Positions 33,513-43,149 are shown, counted from the first letter of the stretch. The stretch: DNA of 64,000 nucleotides from Calditrichota bacterium (GCA_008501765.1 QQUE01000004.1:62001-126000); one strand, 5' to 3'. Notes: generated by a model from the sequence alone, not told the origin. Translations and numbers: made by a program.

Positions 33513-34751
33513 TCAAATCCCAGCCGACCCACGCGCCTGCAAAGTCGTTTTTGCTGCCGGAAACGGACTTGTTTCGGGATGATCCGCACTGGCAGAAATC
33601 GATTTATAGGCTCTGAGCAACTGTTTCGCCACAATGTCCCAAGCATGATGCGCATCGACGACTGCACGTGCCTGCACCCCAAGCACGCGGCGCAGGAATT
33701 CATCATTGGTTAGCTTAAGCACCTGTTCGACAAAATCATCGATCGTTTCCGCGATAAAGATATTTTGCCCATGGACCACATTCAAATCCGCTACAGCCTG
33801 CGGCGTGGCCACCACCGCTTTTGATTGTGACAGGACTTCCAGAACATGCATATTTACCAATTCGCCCTGATGGTGTGGAAAAATAACAGCTGTGGCTTCT
33901 TTAATTATTTTTCGGGAATCATCGACGCCCGTGGCCACGAAAATATTTTTCAGTTGATTCAATTTAAGGATGTCCGCTGAGGCCCCTTCACCAACAATAA
34001 ATAGCCGGAGCTCCGGATCGTGACCCTGTAAAACGCCCCACATCTGTTGCACAAATTCCTGGATCGCTTCACAAGTGTCATTTTGGTTCAACGCCCCGGG
34101 GAGCACAATCGTTTTCGTGGCGTTTATGGAACCGCGATTCACATAAAAAGTTGAATCAACACCCGGCTGTACGATGAAAACAACAGCCTCCGGATTTTCC
34201 GATAAAATCAAGTCGTGCATTTCACGGGTTGGAACAAAAATGCCATCTGCCTTTTTCCAGGACGCTTTAATAAAGTGAGAAGCAGTTCTAATTTCTTGCT
34301 CGGCATAATGACGCTTTTTCTGCGTTATCTGAGCGAGAAATAGTTCCGGCGATTGGCAATCCTGCTGCAACAACACCGGCACTTCACAATGCCGCGGGAT
34401 GGCCGGCAGCATACTTGCATGACCGCAATGAATTAAGTCGAACTTTTTTTCTTTCATCAAATTAGCGACCGTACGCTGGACAGCTTTGAGATTCAACTGT
34501 AGAATGGCCGGCGGAATTTTGGAAAATTTCCGTCGAATGAATGCCGAGAGAGAAATTCTTTTTTGTTGAATTTGATAGTAAGAATCACAAAATTGCAGGT
34601 GTTCGACGGCCGGAGTTTCTTTTTTATCTGAAAGAACAACTGCTGTAATCGAACATTCTTTGGCGACTTGTTCGAGAAGCGCAAAAGTTCGGGTATTGCA
34701 TTCGTTTCGGCCCGGCCCGGGTATTCCAGGGTTCAAATTGAGAATGTTCAT
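33513..34751 (-). CDS. Glycosyltransferase family 4-like protein
   Basis: 412 aa, a GT-B fold transferase. The N-terminal half opens with ILNLNPGIPGPGRNECNTRT and holds FDLIHCGHASML. The C-terminal half has FVATGVDDSRKIIKEATAVI, PHHQGELVNMHVLEVLSQSK and AVVATPQAVADL, where the usual EGFGLP motif is replaced by QGELVNMHVLE, a divergent nucleotide-sugar site. No signal or membrane helix, so cytoplasmic. Substrate unknown; no other envelope-glycan gene is adjacent. It converges with the preceding operon. Confidence 0.8.
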   Translation of the reverse strand: MNILNLNPGIPGPGRNECNTRTFALLEQVAKECSITAVVLSDKKETPAVEHLQFCDSYYQIQQKRISLSAFIRRKFSKIPPAILQLNLKAVQRTVANLMKEKKFDLIHCGHASMLPAIPRHCEVPVLLQQDCQSPELFLAQITQKKRHYAEQEIRTASHFIKASWKKADGIFVPTREMHDLILSENPEAVVFIVQPGVDSTFYVNRGSINATKTIVLPGALNQNDTCEAIQEFVQQMWGVLQGHDPELRLFIVGEGASADILKLNQLKNIFVATGVDDSRKIIKEATAVIFPHHQGELVNMHVLEVLSQSKAVVATPQAVADLNVVHGQNIFIAETIDDFVEQVLKLTNDEFLRRVLGVQARAVVDAHHAWDIVAKQLLRAYKSISASADHPETSPFPAAKTTLQARGSAGI

Positions 34752-34960
34752 ATTCGTATCAAAAGCAATTTATGAATGGCTGCAGGATTATTCGTACCAA
34801 GTATAATCGAGTAAAATCAGAGGACTCAGCGCTATGGTTGCCGCCTTGAGGAACAATAACCCCGTATGAATTTAAATTTACGTACAAAAAGTATCGGCAG
34901 GGATATCCGAAAGGCAAATGATTGGTCGAATTTTTTTAATACAATTAAAGTGATTAATTT

Positions 34961-35134
34961 ATGAACAAACATATTATCCGGGGTAGTATATTTTGTAGTC
35001 TCAGCCTTCTCCTTTCCATTTATGAGATATACACGACAAGCCCGCCCAGATTTCTACTTATCAGTGGCTATGCAATGACGTTTTGTCTTGGCGTTTTTCT
35101 AATTATCAGCCATAAAAAACGGCCGAAAACATGA
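34961..35134 (+). CDS. Possible small two-helix membrane protein
   Basis: 57 codons, ATG to TGA: an N-terminal charged segment, a hydrophobic helix (SIFCSLSLLLSIYEIY), a short loop with SPPRF, a second helix (LLISGYAMTFCLGVFLII) and a basic tail HKKRPKT. The composition suits a small membrane protein, but no good ribosome site is seen (TTAAAGTGATT upstream), so it may be spurious. Confidence 0.35.
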   Translation: MNKHIIRGSIFCSLSLLLSIYEIYTTSPPRFLLISGYAMTFCLGVFLIISHKKRPKT

Positions 35135-35230
35135 GCGAACCCTGTTCAATTCATATTGAAATTTCGACATAAATGAAGTGGAATTTTCGAACAGTCGATT
35201 ACGTTAAAATGAGAATAAATAATATTTTTA

Positions 35231-35437
35231 ATAGAGCCTGCTTTATTCACAAATATTTTTTAAAATATTCTTAACTTATTGATAATTAGATGTTTGAAAT
35301 AAGACGAGAAGAAAAACTAAGTTATCTATTAAAATTAGCTCTCACAAAGCCACGGGGTGCACAAAATTATGTTTTATAAGTATTTAAATATTTTTTGTAG
35401 ACTTAGTGCCCTTGTGTGCGAATTATTCAGGATAGAG
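35231..35437. repeat. MITE-like element with CCTGAATAATTC ends, copy B, with ATAGAG direct repeats
   Basis: The core runs from CCTGCTTTATTCAC (35237) to GCGAATTATTCAGG (35431), the reverse complement of copy A with about 90% identity by eye. The hexamer ATAGAG occurs on both sides (35231-35236 and 35432-35437), the best candidate target-site duplication in this family. The right end lies 12 bp before the start codon of the thioredoxin-like gene, so that gene's 5' leader is largely made of the element. Confidence 0.8.
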
Positions 35438-35443
35438 GTAATA

Positions 35444-35977
35444 ATGAAAGATTTATTGAAACATAACGCTGTCCTTCTTTTCACACTGTTGGTGCTCGCT
35501 TTTGGCCAATTGCAGGCTAATGAAAAAAACAGTGTCAACTGGGTTCCATTTGAGGATGCTCTGGCGAGAGCAAACAAGGAAAACAAACACATCGTCATCG
35601 ATTTTTATACAGACTGGTGCCATTGGTGCAAAGTCATGGACGAGCAAACATATAAAAATTCGGATGTCGTAAAATTTGGCAACGAGAAATTTCTTTTTGC
35701 AAAAATCCATGCTGAAAGTAATTCGATAATAAACTACAAAGGGCAAGATTTTACCTGTGTTCAATTCACCCAGGCGTTGGGCATCCGGGGGTATCCCGCC
35801 ACTGTTTTTATGAATGCCGATGGCGAATTTATAACAAAGATTTCCGGCTTTATCAAACCCGAACAGTTCCTTCCCATTCTGGAATATCTCGATGGCAAAT
35901 ATTATGATAAAATGTCCTATGATGAATTTATGAAAAAGAGAACCCCGAATCCCGGCAAAGAAGAAAAAAGCGAATGA
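35444..35977 (+). CDS. Exported thioredoxin-like protein (CxxC, DsbD-gamma/Thioredoxin_7 type)
   Basis: 177 aa from the ATG at 35444; the longer frame starts inside repeat copy B. A signal peptide (LLKHNAVLLFTLLVLAFGQLQA) predicts export. The thioredoxin fold follows with VIDFYTDWCHWCKVMDEQTY (active site CHWC) and the cis-Pro segment GIRGYPATVFMN. Its TGA stop overlaps the ATG of the next gene (ATGA), so it is translationally coupled to an ECF sigma factor. Likely role: periplasmic disulfide reduction or redox sensing. A lipobox is absent. The only ribosome-like site is AGAGGT immediately after the repeat. Confidence 0.88.
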   Translation: MKDLLKHNAVLLFTLLVLAFGQLQANEKNSVNWVPFEDALARANKENKHIVIDFYTDWCHWCKVMDEQTYKNSDVVKFGNEKFLFAKIHAESNSIINYKGQDFTCVQFTQALGIRGYPATVFMNADGEFITKISGFIKPEQFLPILEYLDGKYYDKMSYDEFMKKRTPNPGKEEKSE

Positions 35978-36585
35978 CACACAAACCCGACAACTCCGAT
36001 TTTATTCGCAGGTTGAAAAACCGGGATAAACAGGCCTTTCGCGAGCTGGTGGATATGTATCAAACCCGAATTTATAATCTGGGTTTAAAAATGCTGGTTA
36101 ATCGAGAAGATGCCGAAGATATTCTTCAGGAAACATTCATCAAGGTTTTCAGCAAAATCGACGCTTTCCGGGAAGAAAGTGAAATTAGCACATGGATTTA
36201 CCGAATTGCGACCAATGCGGCTCTGATGAAACTGCGGGAACGCCAGCGAATTAACAAAAAATTGACCGATCTGGATGACGTCAATATCATGCCCATTTTG
36301 CCTTCGAATTTATTGGTGACCGAAAAGACCCCTTTTGACAATCTATTAAATAAGGAGTCGCGCCATATTTTGGAAGAAGCAATAGAATCGTTGCCTGATA
36401 TTTACCGTGTGGTTTTTGTTTTGAAAGATGTCGAGCAGCTTGAAACGGCAAAAATTGCTGAGATTCTGGATCTTTCACATGAAGCGATTTACTCCCGTCT
36501 CAAACGGGCGCGAATCCAGTTGCGCAATTCGATTCTACAAGTTTACAAAGAAAAACAAGAGGAAGATAAACATGCCATGTCCTAA
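35974..36585 (+). CDS. ECF-subfamily RNA polymerase sigma factor
   Basis: 203 aa. Region 2: FRELVDMYQTRIYNLGLKML, NREDAEDILQETFIKVFSKI. Region 4: DIYRVVFVLKDVEQLETAKI, AEILDLSHEAIYSRLKRARI. The VEQLETAKIAEI segment deviates from the common EGLSYEEIAEI. It overlaps the thioredoxin-like gene upstream by 4 nt and the anti-sigma gene downstream by 14 nt, so the three are one translationally coupled operon. It probably directs RNA polymerase to envelope or thiol-stress genes. No autoregulated promoter could be identified because the upstream region is occupied by a repeat element. Confidence 0.93.
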   Translation: MTHKPDNSDFIRRLKNRDKQAFRELVDMYQTRIYNLGLKMLVNREDAEDILQETFIKVFSKIDAFREESEISTWIYRIATNAALMKLRERQRINKKLTDLDDVNIMPILPSNLLVTEKTPFDNLLNKESRHILEEAIESLPDIYRVVFVLKDVEQLETAKIAEILDLSHEAIYSRLKRARIQLRNSILQVYKEKQEEDKHAMS

Positions 36586-36796
36586 TCTATTTAACCGCAT
36601 CTGCGATGAATTGGGAGAAGATATCGATTCTATGCTGTGCAAAGAATTGAAAGAGCATGTGGAGAACTGTGAAGATTGCCGCTGCTGTTTAAAGTCCATT
36701 CGCAAAACAGTTCATTTATACCGCAAACTTCCTGATGAAAAAGTCCCGGCAGATGTAACCGATCGCCTGATAAAAATTTTAGATGAATCGTGTTAG
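36572..36796 (+). CDS. Zinc-finger anti-sigma factor (RsrA/ZAS-like), soluble
   Basis: 74 aa starting at 36572, with GAGGAAG 9 nt upstream inside the end of the sigma gene. The HxxxCxxC signature of ZAS-type anti-sigma factors is present in LKEHVENCEDCRCCL, and VPADVTDRLIKIL resembles the end of RsrA. Eight Cys in 74 residues and no membrane helix suggest a cytosolic thiol-responsive switch that binds the sigma factor when reduced and zinc-loaded. This role is inferred from the motif, size and position. The TAG stop is supplied by the first bases of repeat copy C (TTAGCCTGA). Confidence 0.85.
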   Translation: MPCPNLFNRICDELGEDIDSMLCKELKEHVENCEDCRCCLKSIRKTVHLYRKLPDEKVPADVTDRLIKILDESC

Positions 36797-36875
36797 CCTG
36801 AATAATTCTCACGCAAAGGCACTAAGTCCGCAAAGAAAATATTTTAATAAATATTATATGAATAAATCAGGCTAA
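36793..36875. repeat. Short MITE-like element with CCTGAATAATTC ends, copy C
   Basis: Begins TTAGCCTGAATAATTC and ends GAATAAATCAGGCTAA; the outer nine bases are exact inverted repeats. The left 50 bp match copy A (CGCAAAGGCACTAAGTCCGC), then it jumps to the far end, an internally deleted version. Its first TAG is the stop codon of the anti-sigma gene. It lies opposite in orientation to copy B, so the pair brackets the thioredoxin/sigma/anti-sigma operon. Confidence 0.75.
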
Positions 36876-36979
36876 TTAGGGGTCTTTTTAAATTTTTGGA
36901 TATCGTTTGGCCAATAAAATTTAATCCTGCATCAAAAGTAGAAAAGTAATTGTAAACGATATACCAAGGAGTTATAAAA

Positions 36980-37321
36980 ATGGCAACACATAACGAAATT
37001 GAATTAAATAAAACAAATTTTGATAGCGAAGTCATCAAATCAGACAAACCTGTTCTCGTTGATTTTTGGGCTGCATGGTGTGCACCCTGTCGCGCATTGG
37101 CCCCGACAATTGAAGAATTGGCCGAAGAGATGGGTGATTCCGCAAAAATCGGAAAAGTTGATACCGATTCAAATCAGGAACTTGCAATGCAATACGGTAT
37201 CCGCTCGATACCCACTGTTATGATCTTTAATAAAGGTGAAGTTGTTGAGCAGTTTATCGGCGTGCAGCCAAAGAGCGTTTTGAAGGACAAGTTACAATAT
37301 TATGCCGGAGTTCCTGCTTAA
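36980..37321 (+). CDS. trxA: Thioredoxin
   Basis: 113 aa cytosolic thioredoxin with the active-site WCAPCR (C34, C37), VLVDFWAAWCAPCRALAPTI, cis-Pro RSIPTVMIF and the C-terminal GVQPKSVLKDKL. It keeps general thiol balance in the cytoplasm. AAGGAG lies 9 nt before the ATG. It is separated from the sigma/anti-sigma operon by repeat copy C (about 180 bp gap), so it has its own promoter or depends on read-through. A thioredoxin next to a ZAS-type anti-sigma fits the known logic of thiol-stress circuits. Confidence 0.95.
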   Translation: MATHNEIELNKTNFDSEVIKSDKPVLVDFWAAWCAPCRALAPTIEELAEEMGDSAKIGKVDTDSNQELAMQYGIRSIPTVMIFNKGEVVEQFIGVQPKSVLKDKLQYYAGVPA

Positions 37322-37342
37322 ATCTTTTCATTTGAGAACCGA

Positions 37343-37408
37343 TATAGAAAGTGCATTCTGCAGACGATTCCATAAATAGAAGAAAGAAATCCGGACGCAC
37401 TTTCTATA
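37343..37408. terminator. 12-bp inverted repeat after trxA
   Basis: TATAGAAAGTGC (37343-37354) and GCACTTTCTATA (37397-37408) are exact complements, 42 nt apart, 20 bp after the trxA stop. No T-run follows. It could be a terminator-like or mRNA 3'-end structure, or a tiny repeat element. Confidence 0.4.
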
Positions 37409-37482
37409 ATTAACACATCGCAATTTAATCAGGGTGTGTTCATAATTTCAGATTTACACAACAATATTACCCCGGAGATAAA

Positions 37483-37686
37483 ATGCCAATTTATGAGTAC
37501 AAATGTGATGCATGCAATTCGCAATTCGATCTGCTACGACCGATGAATTCTTCTGATGACGATGTGAAATGCGAATCATGCGGCAGTGGTGAAGTCCATA
37601 AACTTCTCAGTACATTCGCCTCAACCGGACCTGACACATTTTCCAATGGCGGTGGTGGCTGTGCGCCCTATGGTGGATTTTCGTGA
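37483..37686 (+). CDS. FmdB-family putative zinc ribbon regulatory protein
   Basis: 67 aa. MPIYEYKCDACNSQFDLLRP and VKCESCGSGEVHKLLSTF carry two CxxC pairs, as in the FmdB/CxxC_CxxC_SSSS family; the C-terminus is the usual Gly/Ser-rich tail. Function is unsettled: named after a formamidase-operon regulator, but broadly distributed. GGAG lies 7 nt upstream. It follows trxA by 161 bp. Confidence 0.9.
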   Translation: MPIYEYKCDACNSQFDLLRPMNSSDDDVKCESCGSGEVHKLLSTFASTGPDTFSNGGGGCAPYGGFS

Positions 37687-37694
37687 GGTTAATC

Positions 37695-37775
37695 AAACAG
37701 CCGTGAGCTGTTCAAACATTTCAAAAAGTGAAAAGTGAAAAATAATTTGGCAGGCCAACATTCTTCACTTTTCAT
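37695..37775. terminator. Convergent terminator region between fmdB-like gene and clpB
   Basis: Contains AACAGC/GCTGTT (37695-37712), a short TTGGC/GCCAA pair (37747-37758) and a longer GTGAAAAGTGAA (37729-37740) with TTCACTTTTCAT (37764-37775). Together they make a plausible bidirectional stop region just before the clpB stop codon. Confidence 0.45.
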
Positions 37776-37778
37776 CTC

Positions 37779-40388
37779 TTACTTTCCTTTTTTAACTACC
37801 AATTTATCCCCTTCCAAATCGATAATCAAATCAGCAGGTATTTTAATCTCATTTGCGAGTATTTTTACTGCTAATTCATTGACTATATTCTTCTGTAGCA
37901 GCCTTTTCAATGGCCGCGCTCCATAGGCAGGATCAAATCCAGTTTTAGCAATGTGTGCTTTTGCGGCAGGCGAGAGAACCGCTGAAATTTGCTTTTTCTG
38001 CAGAACTTTTTGCACCAGCCGTTTAAACTGGACATCCACAATTTCAAGGATATTTTCTTCTGTAAGTGGATGGAAAACGATTGTTTCGTCCACCCTGTTC
38101 AAAAACTCCGGCCGCATATATTTCTGCAAAAGCTGCAAAACTGTTTCTTTCGAACGCTCATAGTCTTGCTTGCCGCCATTGTCTTTAAATTGTTCGATCA
38201 ATTGATCACCGCCTAAATTCGACGTCATGATAATAATGGTATTTTTAAAATTAACCACATGCCCCTGGTTATCCGTCAATCGTCCGTCATCCAGGACTTG
38301 CAGCAGGATATTGAAGACTTCCGGATGCGCTTTTTCGATTTCATCCAGTAATATAACTGAATAAGGCCGGCGACGGACAGCTTCGGTCAATTGCCCGCCT
38401 TCATCGTATCCGACATAGCCCGGAGGAGCACCGATCAATCGGGATACGCTGAATTGTTCCATGTATTCGGACATGTCAATGCGAATCAAAGCATTTTCAT
38501 CATCAAATAAAAAGGAGGCCAGTGCGCGAGCCAATTCGGTTTTACCGACGCCGGTGGGACCAAGAAAAATGAATGATCCGGTGGGCCGGTTCTCATCGCT
38601 CAAACCTGCCCGGGCGCGTTGCACAGCAGCGGAAACGGCAGCGATAGCTTCATCCTGACCGATAACCCTTTGGCGTAATTTATCGCCAATTGTCAGAATT
38701 TTCTCCCGTTCGCCTTCGAGCATTTTACTCACCGGGATTCCGGTCCAGCGGGAAACGATTTCTGCGATATCTTCTTCAATCACTTCTTCTTTCAATAACG
38801 AGCCAGCACTATTTATCTCCTTGATTTTTAATTCGTTTTCCCGCAAGGCCTTTTCTAAATCAGGCAAACGGCCGTAACGCAGTTCAGCCGCTTTGTTGAA
38901 GTCGCCCGCGTTCTCGGCTCTATCAGCCTCGATTCGGCTCTCTTCCAACTGACGTTTGATGGCTGTCATTTCCTGCAAAGCGTCTTTTTCTGTCTGCCAT
39001 TGGCCTTTTAAGCGGGCAGAATCTTCTCTTAGATTGGCTAAATCTTCAGCAATCTTGAGCAAACGTTTTTTTGAGGCCGCATCTTTCTCTTTTTGCAGCG
39101 CCAATTTTTCGATTTCAAGTTGTTTCACGCGGCGTTCGAGGGCATCAATTTCTTCAGGCATCGAGCCAATTTCAGTATTGAGTTTTGCCGCCGCCTCATC
39201 GATTAAATCAATGGCTTTGTCAGGTAGAAATCGTTCAGAAATATATCGGGATGATAAGGTCGCTGCTGCTACAATTGCCGAATCTGCTATGCGTATTTTG
39301 TGGTAATTTTCATAGCGTTCCTTCAATCCCCGGAGAATTGAAATAGTATCTTCCAGAGTTGGTTCTCCGATCAGTATTTGCTGAAATCGCCGCTCCAGCG
39401 CTTTATCTTTTTCCACATATTTCCGGTATTCATCCAAGGTAGTTGCGCCAATTAGCCTCAATTCTCCACGCGCCAACATGGGTTTGAGCATATTGGCTGC
39501 ATCAACAGCGCCCTCGGCTGCGCCCGCACCAACCATCGTGTGCAACTCATCGAGAAAAAGGACAATGCCGCCCTCCGCTTCTTCCACCTCCTTTAATACC
39601 GCCTTGAGACGCTCCTCAAATTCACCGCGATACTTTGCCCCCGCAATTAAAGAGCCCATTTCCAGGGATATCAATTGTTTGTTTTTTAGGGACTCCGGCA
39701 CATCGCCATCTGCAATACGCTGGGCAATTCCTTCGACGATCGCCGTTTTTCCAACACCGGGATCTCCCACCAATACCGGGTTATTTTTCGTCCGCCGTGA
39801 TAACACCTGAATCGTGCGGCGAATTTCATCATCGCGGCCAATTACAGGATCCAGCTTACGCAATCGGGCGATGTGAGTTAAATCGCGTCCGTAGCGCTGC
39901 AACGCCTGGTATTTGCCCTCCGGATTCTGATCGGTAACCCGCTGCGATCCGCGAATTTCTTTTAGAACATGCAAAACACTTTCTTTATTAATTCCAAAAC
40001 GAATAAATATTTTAGCAGATTGGCCATTCTTTTCCGATAATATTGCAAGAAATAAATGCTCCGTGCTGACATATTCATCCTTCAGATTTTTCATTTCCGA
40101 GAAGGCATCATTAATCGTCTTGTTCAATGCATTTGAAATAAAAACCTGGCCTTCGGCGCCAGAAACGCGGGAAAATTTGTTAATCTCTTTTTGCAGCGAC
40201 TCCGAAATTTGTGCTGGAACGACTCCGAGCTTTTTCAGAATCGTTGCAACAACCCCCTCGGATTCACTGACCAATTTAAATGCCAAATGCTCAGTCTCAA
40301 TTTGCTGCTGCCCATTTTCACGCACCAACTCCTGTGCGGCATTAATCGCTTCTTGAGCTTTTATAGTAAATTTATCGGGTATCACCAT
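37779..40388 (-). CDS. clpB: ClpB protein disaggregase
   Basis: 869 aa, full length for ClpB. Clp N-domain (about 5-145, [19 protein letters not shown]), first AAA+ module with Walker A GDPGVGKT and Walker B VLFLDELH, a coiled-coil middle domain (about 410-525) that defines ClpB over ClpA/ClpC, and a second AAA+ module with [22 protein letters not shown] and the sensor/C-domain. With DnaK it rescues aggregated proteins after heat stress. No heat-shock operator (CIRCE-like repeat) was seen in the short upstream gap. Confidence 0.97.
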   Translation of the reverse strand: MVIPDKFTIKAQEAINAAQELVRENGQQQIETEHLAFKLVSESEGVVATILKKLGVVPAQISESLQKEINKFSRVSGAEGQVFISNALNKTINDAFSEMKNLKDEYVSTEHLFLAILSEKNGQSAKIFIRFGINKESVLHVLKEIRGSQRVTDQNPEGKYQALQRYGRDLTHIARLRKLDPVIGRDDEIRRTIQVLSRRTKNNPVLVGDPGVGKTAIVEGIAQRIADGDVPESLKNKQLISLEMGSLIAGAKYRGEFEERLKAVLKEVEEAEGGIVLFLDELHTMVGAGAAEGAVDAANMLKPMLARGELRLIGATTLDEYRKYVEKDKALERRFQQILIGEPTLEDTISILRGLKERYENYHKIRIADSAIVAAATLSSRYISERFLPDKAIDLIDEAAAKLNTEIGSMPEEIDALERRVKQLEIEKLALQKEKDAASKKRLLKIAEDLANLREDSARLKGQWQTEKDALQEMTAIKRQLEESRIEADRAENAGDFNKAAELRYGRLPDLEKALRENELKIKEINSAGSLLKEEVIEEDIAEIVSRWTGIPVSKMLEGEREKILTIGDKLRQRVIGQDEAIAAVSAAVQRARAGLSDENRPTGSFIFLGPTGVGKTELARALASFLFDDENALIRIDMSEYMEQFSVSRLIGAPPGYVGYDEGGQLTEAVRRRPYSVILLDEIEKAHPEVFNILLQVLDDGRLTDNQGHVVNFKNTIIIMTSNLGGDQLIEQFKDNGGKQDYERSKETVLQLLQKYMRPEFLNRVDETIVFHPLTEENILEIVDVQFKRLVQKVLQKKQISAVLSPAAKAHIAKTGFDPAYGARPLKRLLQKNIVNELAVKILANEIKIPADLIIDLEGDKLVVKKGK

Positions 40389-40461
40389 TCACCCCATTTC
40401 ATTATTTTTAGTATCGATTAATTAACAAGCGGCACCTGTTGGTGTCGCTGATTCAATTCAA

Positions 40462-40710
40462 TCAGAACCAGAGAACCTGAGTCCGATTATTTTTCATCTG
40501 TGTTTGAATTTTTCGTAATTTGAGTGCAAATGCAAAGAGTAAAATACCACCCCATAATATCAGGGTTGCAATCATAAATGCCAGTATTTCCGGCATAACA
40601 AAAATTGTGAGTGCAGTAAAAATTAGGAGAAGTGCAAAAAATCCGGTTATCTTCCAGGATTCGGAAGCCCATGCCGGCAAGTTTTCGTTAATTATTCTGA
40701 ATTGATTCAT
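40462..40710 (-). CDS. Small two-helix membrane protein of unknown function
   Basis: 82 aa from the ATG at 40710, which has GAAGGA 6 nt upstream; the longer frame begins without a ribosome site. Two hydrophobic helices (about 22-38 and 43-63) are followed by a basic tail LKLRKIQTQMKNNRTQ. No recognised family. It lies 73 bp upstream of clpB on the same strand and may share its transcript. Confidence 0.6.
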   Translation of the reverse strand: MNQFRIINENLPAWASESWKITGFFALLLIFTALTIFVMPEILAFMIATLILWGGILLFAFALKLRKIQTQMKNNRTQVLWF

Positions 40711-40919
40711 TTTATATCCTTCATTTTTATGGATGAACAAACTATACCAGACAGGATATACAATTCAAATGCCAGAAAAACCAAACTACTTTAAACTGAT
40801 TAAAATCAAGAAATTGCAGATTCAACTTTATAACTGCTAAATAAAGCGGATCATCCCTAATGACAGATTAATGTGACGCACTGCAATTGGTTCTGCCACA
40901 TATTCACAGGGAAATAATT

Positions 40920-41189
40920 TTATTTTACAATTTTATCTGAATTTTTCGGTGGGACAGGATCAAAACCGGAAGCACCCCAGGGATGGCACCTGGCAAAGCG
41001 CTTCAATCCGAGCCAAAATCCTTTCAGCGGCCCGTGAATTTTCACGGCATCGATCATGTATTCAGAGCAGGTAGGCAAATAGCGACACCTGGCCGGAAAC
41101 AGCGGAGAAATAACCATTTGATAAAACCGTACAAACACGATTAGACTAAAGGCAAACACGTGTGAAATATAACGGACAATTTTTACCAT
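40920..41189 (-). CDS. yidD: Membrane protein insertion efficiency factor YidD
   Basis: 89 aa with the family core [47 protein letters not shown] and GFDPVP. YidD assists YidC in inserting inner-membrane proteins and usually sits in the rpmH-rnpA-yidC cluster. Here it is instead downstream of a U32 gene, 1 bp after its stop, an unusual location. Confidence 0.95.
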   Translation of the reverse strand: MVKIVRYISHVFAFSLIVFVRFYQMVISPLFPARCRYLPTCSEYMIDAVKIHGPLKGFWLGLKRFARCHPWGASGFDPVPPKNSDKIVK

Positions 41190-41190
41190 T

Positions 41191-42558
41191 TTATTTGCTC
41201 AACTGTATCTGCTCACTATCAAATTCATTCATTTTTTCACGCAGCAAAGCAAATTCCCCCGGATTATTTTCACAGGGAATCCAGCAATAAAAGAGGCCGC
41301 CGTGAATTTGTTCGATCTCGTTCCCTTTTTCATTGATAATTTTTTGCACGGTCAAAATTTGATCGGCTTTGCCGGTGCAAAGCTCCAACGTCTGACCAAC
41401 AAAAATTGGATTGCGTGGTTCAACTTTAATCATTTTCCGTTCATTATCATAATCTCGTACAATCCCTGAGAAGCGATATGCCTGAATCTCCGATTTGGTG
41501 TTGTCAAATTTTTGTGCAGATTTTCCGGGATTGCCGTCGAGAAATCCTGCGATAAATCCTTTGTTGGAAGTTGCAAAAATATCCCGCAAATGTTCCTTAT
41601 TCAAAGGCTTGCCTGCCTCCATATCATCAATGGCCCTGCGGTAAGCCCGGGAAATCATCGCCGCATAATAAACTGATTTTGAACGGCCTTCCACCTTAAA
41701 ACTGACGATTCCGGCATCGCGCAATTCCTGCAAATATTCGATGCCGCACAAATCGCGTGCATTCATCAAATACGTGCCATTTTCATCTTCATCAAGCTGC
41801 ATATATTCTCCGGGTCGTTCGCTTTCTTCGATATAATAATCATCCTGCAATGGGACATAGTTATCGCCATGTTGCGTTCGGGCAGATTTTGTGGCATCCG
41901 CATTTTGTTGCAAGCTCTGAGGCTGGATATCCTCTTTCTTATAAATTTTGTACTCCCATCGGCAGGAATTGGTGCAGGTACCCTGATTGGGATCACGATG
42001 GGACATATAATTGGAAATCAGACAACGCCCTGAATATGCGATGCAAATCGAGCCATGCACAAATGCTTCCAACTCCAAATCTGGACAGTGATCTTTAATT
42101 TTAATCATTTCTTTAATCGAAAGCTCACGCGATAAAATGATGCGTTTAATTCCGACACCTTCCCAAAATTTTGCCGTGGCAAAATTAACGGTATTTGCCT
42201 GCACGGAAAGGTGAATCTCCTGTTCCGGATGTTTTTCACGCATGTACATTATTATTCCGGGATCCGACATAATCCAGGCGTCTGGTTTGCAGACTTGCAG
42301 AAACTCATCCACGTAATTCATGAAGGGCTGAACTTTATGGTTATGGGGAAGAATATTCGCTGTAACGTAGACTTTTTTTCCCAGTTTGTGTGCATATTCA
42401 ATGGCTTCGTGTACCAGTTCTTTCTTTTTAAAGCCATTTTCCCGGGCACGCAACGAATATCGGGGCATGCCGAGATAAACGGCATCGGCGCCGAAAGCGA
42501 TTGCGTATTGCATTTTTTCGAAATCACCCGCAGGTAATAGTAATTCTAAAGCAGACAT
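41191..42558 (-). CDS. U32 family peptidase-like protein (TrhP/YegQ type)
   Basis: 455 aa. Signature motifs: [39 protein letters not shown], the U32 block [20 protein letters not shown] and the Cys-bearing [11 protein letters not shown], probably part of an Fe-S-type Cys set. Members such as TrhP (YegQ) and RlhA act in hydroxylation of tRNA or rRNA rather than proteolysis; its length and C-terminal domain (about 385-455) match TrhP-like forms. TTGGAG lies 7 nt before the ATG. It forms an operon with yidD. Confidence 0.88.
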   Translation of the reverse strand: MSALELLLPAGDFEKMQYAIAFGADAVYLGMPRYSLRARENGFKKKELVHEAIEYAHKLGKKVYVTANILPHNHKVQPFMNYVDEFLQVCKPDAWIMSDPGIIMYMREKHPEQEIHLSVQANTVNFATAKFWEGVGIKRIILSRELSIKEMIKIKDHCPDLELEAFVHGSICIAYSGRCLISNYMSHRDPNQGTCTNSCRWEYKIYKKEDIQPQSLQQNADATKSARTQHGDNYVPLQDDYYIEESERPGEYMQLDEDENGTYLMNARDLCGIEYLQELRDAGIVSFKVEGRSKSVYYAAMISRAYRRAIDDMEAGKPLNKEHLRDIFATSNKGFIAGFLDGNPGKSAQKFDNTKSEIQAYRFSGIVRDYDNERKMIKVEPRNPIFVGQTLELCTGKADQILTVQKIINEKGNEIEQIHGGLFYCWIPCENNPGEFALLREKMNEFDSEQIQLSK

Positions 42559-43149
42559 CTATACTCCAAAAATAAAAGTGGCAAAATTATGATAAACAAA
42601 AACATACTGATTTAGTCTTTATCCTGCAAACTATATCTACAAATTAGCATCAAAAGAGACGAGTACTGCATCGATTAAATTCGATAAAAATATAAATCTA
42701 TGCAATGAATCCAAAAAAAGAGGAAAAAATACTGGTTAGGTTTAAAAAAAATATCAGTTCAGTAAAAAAAGAGTTGATTTGAGTCAATAGAAATTCGTTA
42801 ATTAAGCAATTCAACTTTCTACAACACATTGCGATTAAATACGAGCAAATACTCCCACAGAATTATTAGTATTTGCCGCGCATCTCAACTGGAAGTCATG
42901 AGCAGTTATTAATTTGAGGTATATTTATTTCATTATAACTTAACTTGGAACCAGTTCGACACCTTGCTTCGTTTCTCCAAGAAACATGAATAAGAGCACA
43001 AAATTTATAACAGGAGCACTCTCAGACAATAAAAAAATACCGCATTCACTCGTAAATGCACATTTTGAATTTTACCCCACTCGTTAGTTAATTCGATGTA
43101 TAAACGAAAATTTATTCCTATCTGGCTTACTCAATTTGGAGGCCTTTTT
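42559..43149. other. Divergent intergenic region before the second TonB cassette
   Basis: About 590 bp between the U32 gene (-) and the second TonB receptor (+). AT-rich, with no credible ORF, no repeat of the families found elsewhere and no LacI-type operator. GGAGG at 43138-43142 is the ribosome site of the receptor. Promoters not pinpointed. Confidence 0.4.
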
